This document shows positions 41,889-51,691 of a stretch of 64,000 bases of DNA, one piece after another (position 1 is the stretch's first letter; each line of letters opens with the position of its first letter). The notes beneath the pieces are model-generated. The model made no database searches. It worked only from the letters and a program-made list of their open reading frames with translations, and was not told where the DNA came from. The position numbers and the translations under genes were made by a program. The DNA is taken from contig JASANH010000053.1 in the NCBI GenBank assembly GCA_030248295.1, positions 124,001-188,000 of the forward strand, written 5' to 3'. The DNA comes from Mesodorylaimus sp. YZB2_4 (lineage: Eukaryota; Nematoda; Enoplea; Dorylaimida; Dorylaimidae).

Positions 41889-42248
41889 ATGCGTGTGTTG
41901 GTTGTTGCTTTCCTTATCCTGTTGCCGCGTTCCATATTCGCTGGTGAGGAACCCACATATCGGAGAGAAGCACGCAATGCCGGCGACGATGCTGTCCGCT
42001 GCACCCTGCTGCTGAACAAGATCCAGGACAGCCGTCTTTCTAAATCTGAGCAGAGACGAGTGAATCGAGAATGAGCCAGAGTCGCGGAGAAATCTTTGGT
42101 CGAGAGTCGGAACCGTTGGGCCGATACCATAACTGGATATCTACAATCACTTGTCGTCAATAACGAGATCACGCGCCATCAACAAGCACAAAATCGGTGG
42201 AAAAGTCACATGGAGAAGAATAAAAGTTTATTCGAACAGCTCGGCTAA
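41889..42248 (+). pseudogene. Small secreted helical protein with one in-frame TGA
   Basis: ATG at 41889 begins a signal peptide (MRVLVVAFLILLPRSIFAG, cleavage expected near residue 19). A charged, probably helical stretch rich in Arg, Glu, Asn and Gln follows. A TGA at 42072-42074 ends the frame after 61 residues, but the same frame then continues for 57 sense codons of the same character, including NRWADTITGYLQSLV and HMEKNKSLFEQLG, to a TAA at 42246-42248. The uniform composition across the TGA suggests a 118-residue gene with one nonsense mutation, or a short form with readthrough. No family recognised. It could be a secreted effector-like or venom-gland-like small protein, but nothing shows this. 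Confidence 0.45.
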
Positions 42249-43149
42249 GGTACACTGTGATGTCCTGAAAATACAATATGGTTTGCCCTGAGCCATTTAT
42301 CTGGAGGAGGTCGCGTTATAATTGCACTGGTGTCCTTAGTCTAAAAAACTATAGGGTCAAATGATGCCATTGCTGGATGGCATGAAACCCTCTCTATTTG
42401 GACATTGATTGCAGTTTATGAAAAAAATTAGAATAATGACAGTCAATGTGCTGTCTCAGCTCTGGCGCCAGTCTTACACAGCCCGCTAAATAAGTTAAAT
42501 ACGAGTATCAAGAACGCGGCGTACGTCTGCTGGGCGCAGGCAGCTTGCTCAGGGGGTAAAAGACATGCACCGATAAGAACTTTGGAACGACTTGGTCCTA
42601 ATGCCTGGGGTGCATTTGTCTTTTTAGACGTTATTCAATAGAGACAATAAATACGCTGTGCGACTTGAAAATAAGGGCTTGTAGATGTTCAAATATACCT
42701 GCTGGCTGATGTTGCTTATCACCACCCTTATTTATCAGCCTCTGCAGTCTTTAGGCAGCTTCGTGCGCTTGTGACTCCATGTGATCCCCTTGATTGATCT
42801 CCTACCTCTGCACCATGCCTCGGCCGTATCCGCCGCAGACACCCGTGACTGGCGCCCACGTCTGGTCTGATGCACCAACTAATGTCCCGGACACACAGTG
42901 CTCGCAAACTGATGTACCCTTATATGTTATGCGTCAATGTGTACTTGCTTCCTGCCATTTCTGCAGCATCGACTTCCTGGCGCCGGTCTCTCATCGCCTG
43001 CTAATTTTAACTTAGAAACGAGACATCGGAAACACAGTCGAAAAATCCAGGGCCTAGCGATAGCAGCAAGCATCAATAGGAGATGATTTGAACAGGAGGA
43101 GATTTTTTAATATGATTTTGACCCGAACACGCTCCAGAGTTAATGTGTG
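42249..43149. other. Intergenic, no gene seen
   Basis: AT-rich flank followed by a more GC-rich stretch. A Pro/Cys-containing frame from an ATG at 42815 (to 43015) has no recognisable domain and is not called. Confidence 0.4.
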
Positions 43150-43440
43150 CAAACACGACTTCTCACTCTGCCACTCCTCGAAAAGATGGTTTCAAACAAA
43201 TCTTTCAATAATCCGCAATAGCAAAGCGGGGTCTGAGAAAAAAAAGATACCCCCCCCCCCACTGGCACTGTAGCTTGTTTTCGCCCACTCCAGCACGCCA
43301 AGGACTCTCGTTACAGCAAAACTCCAACGAAACCCATGGATTGCCGCATTTGCGGGAATGGTTTGTGCACCTAGTAGAGTACAGTGAAATTACCACCTTG
43401 AAGACTTCCGAGTGAAGCTGATATGATGCCTTCAGAACAC
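43150..43440 (-). repeat. 290-bp repeat, copy 1 (inverted partner at 57186-57640)
   Basis: The minus strand from 43440 to 43150 matches the plus strand of 57186-57640 closely. Relative to that copy it lacks about 150 bp at a junction now occupied by an 11-C run (43250-43260). Both copies share a frame with Cys in C-x6-C ... CC spacing, open in this copy, followed by PWRAGVGENKLQ. Confidence 0.7.
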
Positions 43441-43568
43441 GACTGATTGTTCCCATTCCACATGGATCCGTCTTAAAGTATTGTGGGAGCTGGAGGCTGG
43501 GATTGTATCATGGCTATCAAAAATAACACGGAAACATTAATTGCTAAAATTTAGCAAGTCAAAAATTA

Positions 43569-44460
43569 ATTAGCGCCTATACGAGAACTAAAAATTGTAA
43601 TTATGAGTCCACGCAGGTAGTCCAAGATATCGCGATTCGCGTAATCGTTGACGATCCTTTTAATTCTTTCTGCGCAATCACGATATCGTTGACGACCTGG
43701 AGGTGGTTCTTGGCCAGCGATGTCTTGCTCGATCTTTGTCTCGTTCATGCTTTGCTCTCATTGCAGACAGGTGATAAATTTGAAGACAGATGGATGATAA
43801 GCGCCGACCAGTTCGAAGAAGCCTCTGCTTCATCCCTCGACCGAGTTCTCAGTTTTCGCGACTCCATCGATGATTGACTGATAGCAATTGCATAGCTCAA
43901 GTGAAAAAATTGGCGGAGTCCGCCTGCCTCTGCGAAGCGGATCTCTGATCCACGTATCCTCGAAGTAGTCGATCACTTCCTGCGCCTGCGGCATAACTGG
44001 AAGCACTTCTGAGACACGTTCGAAAGCTTCGACGACATCCGGAACTGGAGCAAATGCTATTGCTGGCAGCATTGTCATGCTGAGAGCGACGCGACCTTTG
44101 TACAGTACGCTTCAAGCATGGCACAGATGGCGGCTGACCCTGGACTGCTACGCTCAAGCCAACTGTTGCGGCTGCCACGATTTGATGAGTCGATCCTTGA
44201 ACGCCGGCTGTTCGGTCCTTGATTTCAGAAACGATTTTTTTAACGGACATTTTTGCTGGATCTGGCGCGTGGTTGTGATCGCCATTGACTCGAATAATAT
44301 CGATTTCAGTAGCATGAATTCGAGCGGGGCACTTGGCTTTCTTGTAATACCTACATTTCCAGATTGTCTTCTGGGCGTCGCTCATTTCTTTCACGAATAG
44401 ATAGCCATGGTGACACAGGAGATCTTTTCCTATTTGACCTTTGATAAATTCCAGAGCCAT
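43569..44460 (-). pseudogene. FLYWCH zinc-finger / MULE-derived gene, decayed
   Basis: From an ATG at 44460 the minus strand encodes a FLYWCH-type zinc finger (KDLLCHHGYLFVKE, WKCRYYKKAKCPARIHA, then NGDHNHAPDP, residues about 10-70), as found at the N-terminus of nematode MULE-related proteins. After a short linker a frame change near 44080-44090 leads to the C-terminal part (VIDYFEDTWI, then RTPPIFSLEL). The same frame continues through two TGA codons (43830-43832, 43758-43760) to DYANRDILDYLRGLI, the usual tail of these proteins. The central transposase core is absent. Conclusion: internally deleted, nonsense-containing MULE-type copy, or the remains of a domesticated gene. Confidence 0.65.
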
Positions 44461-44631
44461 GTTTAAAACCAATACAAGACTGACCATATACAAGGCCTAA
44501 AGGAAAGAAAAAAATATTTACTCCCATCAGGATAATTCTAGATTCTACAAGGTGCTCCTAGCATTCCAACGTGGCGACTCGCTGTCGCAGCTATATTGAG
44601 GCCGGTCGTATTTACATTCGGTTTTTTTTTG

Positions 44632-44725
44632 CGTGAGGTGTTTTTGATCAGCGGTCTTTTTGCACGCGGTATTCTGCACACGCGGTGTTTTTGTCGCGCG
44701 GTGTTTTTGTCCGCTGTCATTTGAC
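44632..44725 (-). repeat. Degenerate ACAAAAACACCGCGCG tandem repeat
   Basis: On the minus strand five or so units of 15-17 bp, such as GACAAAAACACCGCGCG and GATCAAAAACACCTCACG, lie in tandem. They begin about 170 bp before the FLYWCH gene and may be its element's subterminal repeats. Confidence 0.6.
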
Positions 44726-45461
44726 ATGTAACCCAGCACTCTCATCTTCTTCAAGGTTACTTCAAGGTTTAGGATAGTATAGCTTTAAATTCAACTTACT
44801 GTAACTTATCACTGATCGAAAAGCCAGAGGCATTTTATATAGGTTACAGATTCGGTGATCTTAGAGCAAATAAATTCTTGACTCACTAGCAACTGCACTG
44901 ACCCACAAACTTATCGTTAGACTCTACCACTCTCAAAAGAGCGTGCAAGCAAATGTGACTCGGTCGCCAATAATCAACTTAAATGGTCGTGTTGTACACT
45001 TTACACTGCGCTTATGCCAGAACGTGCCTGCCGTGGGCAAAAGTTTTGAAACATCTTCAGGAAAAAATTGAGCAAAATGATTTTTGAAATCAACCAAACT
45101 TTGGAAAGTACGAATAAAAGCTTCGATGAAACTTCGATAGATGAGATGTGCAAGAATGCTGTTAGCATTAATCTTGGTGGCAAAAGAGAGTATGCCATTG
45201 CACAATCAATTTTTAATGTCTTTTTATGACACAGACTTTAATCTAACGACGTAACAGAGTTTCTGCTGAAGATGGAAAAAAAATCAAAAACATGTTAGAA
45301 CTTCAAAAAATGTTCTCCAGGTCGCCAAATTTTTTCATCTACTTTTTCAGTTCGGTTGTTTTTCACGACCTTTTGTGACAAAACGCTCAAATTTCAGGTT
45401 TCATTTTGTTTGAGAACGGCTTTAACAAACTTCATGAAGAAAATAAATGCCTTGAAATTAA
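44726..45461. other. Intergenic, no gene seen
   Basis: AT-rich. A 90-codon minus-strand frame at 44933-45205 has no recognisable domain. Confidence 0.4.
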
Positions 45462-46683
45462 TCAGCAAGTGTGCACGAAGGCTACGAGTGCTACGACTGC
45501 CACCTGTCCCACTACTATCCCCATATCCATGCAATTCCGTTGCGCTGTGGCCCCGTTTTGCTGTCTTGCCGTCGAAGCTGTTGTAGTGCTCGTGGAAACT
45601 TCCCACATGATTCCTGCGTGCCAAATCTGATTGTCATATCTATCCAAAAGTTCCAACGTGCCATCATCCTGCAAGACTAGCCGACTGGTACATTGATTGT
45701 TGGTCACATTAGGCTTCCATACCCACACTCCACTGTCTTCATCCAGAATATGGAGCATGTGCCAATCTAAAGAGAGTCGAGTGTGACCTCGAGTATTAGC
45801 GCTCCAAATAGTTGTGCCATTTTCGGATGTGATCGAGAAATCGCCATCATTTTGCATGCAAGCTTTGTACGAGCCGGATTTCGATTGCATGCATTCGCCA
45901 GTCATAATTATTCGGACACAAGTCTAAGTGTCGCCCCACGTTTTATTTGGGAAACGGATAAGGCCTTGAGAGGAGGTCCAGACTGCGGTGCCATCCGCGT
46001 CAACCATGGCCAGCACTCCATCATCCTGCAATACAAACTTTGGGGGACTGGGACCACGGTGGCCGAAAGCTAGGCCCCACAAATACTCTGTATTCACTAG
46101 CTTTAATATTTCGCTGTCGCCTAATCTCAGGTAAACGCCTTCGCCAGAAGTGTGCGTTTGAAAAAATATCTGTTTCTGATTATCGATAACCACAAAATTG
46201 CCTCCTTGGATGCACGCTTTGTAGATTCGGCTCAACGACTGTAGACAATCCCCCTCATTCAACTGTTGCTCTGTTTCTAGCGTGTTGTTGATGACGGGAG
46301 AAGAACCGTTTTGTGATGACCAAACTGAGTAATTGTGAAAATCTCGCGCAACTAGGTCGCCATTGTTTTCCAAAACCAGTCGAAATGGAGGGCGACCACG
46401 ATTCTTCAATTCGATTGACCAAATGACTCTCGATCAATTGGCCCCGAGCATGTTGTCTCGGATAAGGATGTGAGCAGACTGTCCATCTGTGTACGATTTC
46501 CATAGTTGTTTGCCATCGGAACTCTTGACCACAAAATCGCCGTCAGTTCCGACGCACGCCTTGTAAAATTTGGATGAGGAAGTCAAGCAGTCGCGGGCCT
46601 TCAGTGATTGGTTTGCCAGCAGAGTGTCAGGTGAAGAAGTTGTGTCTTGAGATAAGCAGAGTCGTATTATTGACTATAGTGTG
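45462..46683 (-). pseudogene. Triple bulb-type (mannose-binding) lectin-like reading frame with two stops
   Basis: A single minus-strand frame covers three consecutive B-lectin-like repeats of about 130 residues, each with a Cys pair (DCLTSSSKFYKACV; DCLQSLSRIYKACI; ECMQSKSGSYKACM) followed by GDFxV..., and later RLVLENNGDLV / KFVLQDDGVLAM / RLVLQDDGTLELL with a VWSS or IWHA ending. These are the QxDxNxVxY-type repeats of bulb lectins in diverged form. TGA at 46434-46436 and TAG at 45924-45926 interrupt the frame, with no splice signals around them that would remove the stops. The frame opens at an AG near 46683 (ATAG), so an upstream exon with the signal peptide may exist; a hydrophobic start near 46952 is one candidate. 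The C-terminal tail ends in a hydrophobic stretch. Confidence 0.65.
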
Positions 46684-47391
46684 ATGAGAACAAGCATTCT
46701 GTTATATTTCTGTGGATTATCTCTGGAGAAGTATAGCCCATGCGGGCTAGGCTGTCTGACTGTATTGTACGTCAGGTCGAGTAGCTACCACACATTTGAC
46801 ATTCGGCATACTAGTCGAAGACCTGCCCGAACTTTTGCTTGCTTGGAAACGTGTATTATTGGCAGAAATCCTGTCCTGATAAACACTTGTTGCTGGGCGA
46901 TGCCATGAGCCAACGACAGTATCGCGAACGTTGAAACTTTAAAACAGGTCATAATGTCCAGTATCCAATTACTGTGTGGGACTGTGGGCACATGGTGATT
47001 ATGTTTCCTGAAAGTGCCGACACTTTTGATCTTACATAGTTTGGCTTGGCGGTGGTTAGGAGCTGTGGCTGTTTCTTTTGTCTTGACTGACGCAATGAAG
47101 ATCACATGTCCGATCCATTGCTGCAAGGGCAAGGGAACAGGGGCGCCAGGACTTTCTCCCGTGTGGGTCAATGCAATGATACTGTATTTTACTGCCAAGA
47201 AAGACTTGAGTTCATCAGCGGACTGACGGTTAGTGACAACAGCATTAGTTCTCGAAGCGCATCCACCCAGCAATCGAAGTTGGAGTCCTTAATATTTCAA
47301 ATTTGGCAGTTAAAACTTACCCGCTTTTGCAATTTTCTTGCCTCAAGACAGGGCAGGGTGTTTGCGACCAAAGAACCTTTCTGACCTTGCA
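46684..47391. other. Intergenic upstream of lectin frame
   Basis: A minus-strand ATG at about 46952 gives a signal-peptide-like MTCFKVSTFAILSLAHGIA that could be a first exon of the lectin gene. Joining signals are not convincing. Nothing else recognised. Confidence 0.35.
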
Positions 47392-47637
47392 CGTCAGGCC
47401 GTGGGTGACTCACCTGGTGTCGTCGAGGTAGTCCAAGTGGAGTGATGGAAGGAAGCAAAACAAGGAAACAGCTTCAGCTGTCGAACGCCTGCAGCCCACA
47501 CGCTATCGTCTGAGGGAGTTTCAGCGTCCCTGATGCCCTGGCGCCTATTCTATGCTACGCTTTACTGTACGAAAAGACTTATCAGTCCACTTAGAAGGCA
47601 CAGCACAATGGTTAAAACGTAATAAGGCATCAAAAAC
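47392..47637 (+). repeat. SINE/LINE-tail repeat interrupted by the MULE
   Basis: CAGGCCGTGGGTGACTCAC at the start matches the minus strand of 10310-10330. The end (TTCTATGCTACG...AAAAGACTTATCAGTCCACT) matches the 3' tail of the LINE at 29510-29560. The MULE was inserted in this repeat: the 9-bp duplication ATCAAAAAC is at 47629-47637. Confidence 0.6.
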
Positions 47638-47707
47638 GCGTATTTCTATAGTCTACCATGGCTAGGGCGGGGGGTGGCACGCGACGCGTCCGCGACTCTT
47701 TGCGACC
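47638..47707 (+). repeat. Left terminal inverted repeat of MULE
   Basis: About 70 bp, GC-rich inner half. It matches the reverse complement of 50624-50694 apart from one extra G in the partner and one mismatch. Confidence 0.9.
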
Positions 47708-48044
47708 GTGTGCGGGGACGCAGACCGTTGAAAGAGCGCGCGAGCGCTCTCCCCTTCTCCCACACATCTTTTGGCGTATTTTGCGATGGACAAACAACAC
47801 ATCTAATCCAAGATGTGTGCCTGGCTATGTTAGACCTCTCTTGTTGCGTAATGTTCCTCAAAATGCACACTAGGCTACTAACGTCCAGGACAGGCCAATA
47901 GATAAAATTGGGAGATGCTGATAGACACGAGATTCGAAAAAACTTCCATACGACAGACACTCCATGGCATAACAACAAAGGCACGCTAACAGGCAAGCAA
48001 TGCCTGCATGCTGATCCAAACTCCACATTACACTTGAATAAAAG

Positions 48045-50484
48045 CTAAACATTTGGCTGATTTTGGTGAACATTAGCCGCCAAAGAATGCTGCCTTTTCT
48101 TCTTCATAATTTTTCCAGATGGTCTCCCTGCTGGCAGTCTTGCAGCAGACCTTATTTTTCCTTGCGCTCGCCGACTGATCGAAGTGACTTGGGTATTTAT
48201 CCTTTTACCCGCTCGCCAATGATTCCCAAAACTAGCACCGCCTGTCCGCAAGAAAGTTGACAGTTGACTCGGTGTATTTGCAGCCCGTTCCAAACGTGAT
48301 AAATATATGCGAGCGTCCGACATGACCGTTTCATCATGAGAATATTTCTGCAATGCCGAAATCAGTTTTTCGCCCACTAATCTCGGCAATATATTCTCCT
48401 AAATAAATTACAGTAGAACTCATCAACTAGATGACCTATTGTAAACGACATAAAGTGTGTTTCGCCTGTGGAGAAGATACCATGAGGTTTGAAAGAAAGC
48501 TTCCTAATGGTTAGAGCCCGATACATCAACCCAACGGGTTTCTGCCAGCAAAGGATTTCATACTACAGCTAAAAACATCTTGCCTCTGTTCCCTCGCTTC
48601 TTGGAACCGCAATTTGATCTGGTGACGCCAGTGGTGAATCACTTTCCATGCTCGTTGGATGTTGACTACATAGCTGACTGCTCCTTCGACCATCTGAAAA
48701 CCCGAAGTCTGCATTCGCCGGAGTCTCCTATGATAAACACTCTTTATGCAAAAAATTTTTGTTAAATGCCGAACCTTACGTCTAATCTTTGATAAAAGCT
48801 TGAGTCCCGAGCCGATTCTCCAAAGGCCAAAACCGCCATATCGTGCCGATCATTGGAGGTGATTGCTGGCATATTAGGCAATCCAACTCCTTTCGATCGA
48901 TACAAAGCTGTTTGATGCTTGCAAAATCCGCCGTACGAACCGACTGGACAGGAACATACACCCAACTTTGGGTCGATATAAAAATATTCGTCCATCGATT
49001 CACTTTTGACCGCATAAAAATCGTCCTCGATTTCGTGAATGTCTCCGTCCATTATGGCAACTGCTCTCCTCAAGGCTTGCTCCAACAATAAATACTGGCT
49101 CGAGTCGTGAGACGAAGTGAATTGCCTGAGGCGCCGCTGGTAGTACTTCTCCATGGAACAAACGACAAAATCCACCAAGGCGATAACATTAAATGCTTTT
49201 GTTCTAAAAAAAATTTAAAATCAAAGACTGGAAAATCAGTCAGATAATACCATAAATTAAAAGTGAAAATACGTACCGAGTTAAAACAATATCTTTAAAG
49301 AGCCTGATGGCCGCTTCCACGTAATTATTCGTATGTGATCCTCGAATGGCAGCGGTCTTACGATAAGCAAGACACCATAAGTTCTGATTGATCGATGGTG
49401 TTTGCATAGATGACCTCCCGAAAAAGCTTCATCAAGGTCGTCCGATCTTCTTGCAGAATTTCATTATCCGATGCACGCAGCTATTTGTGATTATTACCCC
49501 AACTGGAATCGCGCCAACAGGGCACTTCGCAAGAAGGAATGTCATAACATGATGACCATCGTCACATGAGCTTGTAGAATCCACAAAAATAATTTCTGAG
49601 CTCGATTGAAGACGATGAGCACGACGCATAATCGGTGTTAAAATAACCACAACGTATGGCTCCTTTTGAACTCGCACAATAATTCCGTTTTGCCCGTATT
49701 AGGATGTCTTGCCCTCCAATAGCGACCACATTCGATCGCCGACTCGATCGCCATAGTGATCTTTATGCCAAATTGCATGCCAATAGTGAACCGTATTTCT
49801 CCGCGGTACAGTACTCGTAGCTGCGAGGACTGCCTCGTCTCCATCGCATTCCAATTCAATTTGTGTCGTGTAATACTTCAACGCAGACGACGGCGAATGA
49901 CCTTGATTAAATAATTCGATGAACTTCCCACGAATTTCGCCCGTTGGTCTTAATGAGAGCGCGTGGGCATTTTGAATCGGATGGCTATGACCCGTATTCA
50001 GTTCAATAATACCGCGTAATCCAATCTAGTCAAAAGAAATGAAAAATTAGGCAACAAGCAGCAGCAAACGTCTTCTAATTGAATTATCAACCGACTATGA
50101 CACAAGAACATAAGTCTTGCTTACCTTCAAAAAAGAATCGTTTCTTCTCGCTTTCTCTGAATCGTTTTTAATTTTCAAGACAATTGAGGCATTGCAGTTC
50201 CGGGCAAGTGATCGTGGGTTCTAATTCTTGTCAACATGTTGAAAATTCGATAACCGACAAACAAAATCCTTTCGAAAAGTTAAATAGCGACCATCCGGCT
50301 TATACGTTCTACGAACATTCCAAGTCGTTTGTGATAATTTTTGATATTCATTTAACCATGTTTGAAAATCTTGCTCGTTATTACAGTCGCATCGAATAAT
50401 CACTTTGGAATCACTCTCTTGGCACTCAACAATTTCGTGCTTAAAGCTGTTCGGCAGCTGTTGCAACAGCTCCTCGAGGTTCAT
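48045..50484 (-). pseudogene. MULE transposase with SWIM zinc finger, interrupted and internally deleted
   Basis: Starts at ATG 50484. The first exon has the MULE N-terminal Cys-rich part but meets a TAG at 50221-50223. A GTAAGC donor near 50125 and an AG near 50032 give an intron. The second exon runs through HSHPIQNAHALSLRPTGEIR and a TAA at 49699-49701 to the core: IIFVDSTSSCDDGHH carries the first catalytic Asp. The expected second Asp and the Glu regions are missing, because the frame passes from GVIITNS directly to NLWCLAYRKTAAIRGSHTNN, normally over 100 residues further on. A further exon (49178-48762) has the SWIM finger (CSCPVGSYGGFCKH). A last exon (about 48402-48045) ends in a basic tail (GRPSGKIMKKKRQ). 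Inactive as a transposase. Confidence 0.75.
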
Positions 50485-50623
50485 ATTTGGGAGTGCAAAA
50501 ATTCGAATATGATATAGTTGGCTATATGGTAAGTACGAAACTCGAAAGGGCGGGAACGTAGCACGCCACTACGCCACAAGGCGCCACTCTTCGAGCCTGC
50601 GACCTCGCACACGGTTTCGTTGC

Positions 50624-50694
50624 GGTCGTAAAGAGTCGCGGACGCGTCGCGTGCCACCCCCCCGCCCTAGCCATGGTAGACTATAGAAATACGC
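50624..50694 (-). repeat. Right terminal inverted repeat of MULE
   Basis: Partner of 47638-47707; followed at once by the second ATCAAAAAC duplication at 50695-50703. Confidence 0.9.
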
Positions 50695-50703
50695 ATCAAA
50701 AAC

Positions 50704-51691
50704 ACGGGGTGCAGCACCACAGGGTAAAGTATAGTTTCGCGGGGTACTGTACTACGACTGTGCGAACTGCCGCCAAATGTCGTAGCGATGCAGCGACAGA
50801 AAAAGTATAAACGGTTCGTTTTAGGCTGCTGCCGCAGGGTCGCTGAGTCGTACTTTATGCACTAAGAAAACAGTTAGTGCAAGAAATACGCGCCCGCGTA
50901 CTGGCGGTCTCCTCTGGGAATTTTGGACTTGGTCAAAAGTCTGACAAAACTGGCTCAGAAAGGCAGCACAGAATAAACAAAACTTCTTCTTTTTAAGTGT
51001 GCGGTTTTTATCTTCTCGCGCTGAAAACAATAGTTACAAAACTCTGAAAAAGTGGGAGAAGTCAGTTTTTCACGCGCTTTTGATTTATTGTTCACCTCTA
51101 TAACGATAGGTGTGGTGCTGCTCATGCTTTCATATTCGAAAGCTGCAAAAATATGTGAGAACTGCTTTCAAAAATATGATTTAAGGATGTGAGAGTCACT
51201 TCGTTTATTGCTGCTAATTCCGTCACCGATTTCTGGCCGAATTAGAAGAACAGCTACAGAAGCTGTGGGCATGGCATCACCACAATCGCCGAGCACCCAC
51301 CGCATAATCCTCTCGTTTTCAGTGCGTGACTTGGTCGAATCTACCCGGTCCAATTATTTTCTCTTTTTCTTTTAGATCCTGTTCTTTTCCGCAACCCTGT
51401 ATTTTTCCCTTTTTCTCCAAATCTATCCACAATTTGTGATGCGATTTGTCATCAAGTGCGCGCAAGACAGAACCGATTACTGAATTCGATTGAAAATTAC
51501 CCGTGTTTCCAAGCAACAAAAAGCATATTTTATGGTTGGATTCTTTCCTGATTTATTATCTCTGAATCGTCGGGTCATTGGTTTTTATGCAATGCGAACA
51601 GCCTGGTTTAGATCAGTGCACCCAAGACCATCATTGTTAGTACTCGTCTCTCGCTCCTGCTCCTCATTTTTCATCCATGACAGTGAAATCC
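50704..51691. other. Region between MULE and BEL/Pao, no gene seen
   Basis: Mixed sequence without a recognisable coding segment. The 5' end of the BEL/Pao homology starts abruptly near 51692, so the element's LTR, gag, protease and first part of RT are absent from here. Confidence 0.45.

Larger units (their letters stand above)
47638..50694 (-). mobile_element. MULE DNA transposon with TIRs and 9-bp target duplication
   Basis: A 3057-bp element. Its ends are about 70-bp inverted repeats (47638-47707 and 50624-50694) beginning GCGTATTTCTATAGTCTACC, which differ by one indel and one base by eye. Identical 9-bp direct repeats ATCAAAAAC flank it at 47629-47637 and 50695-50703, the duplication length typical of Mutator-like elements. 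Inside is a minus-strand transposase pseudogene with a SWIM zinc finger. It is inserted in an older SINE/LINE-tail repeat. Confidence 0.92.

Noticed and set aside
29591-50223. Recoding of TGA as a sense codon
   Set aside because: TGA is used as the normal stop in intact genes here (for example the hsp-12-like gene), and the in-frame TGA codons occur mainly in dead mobile elements.
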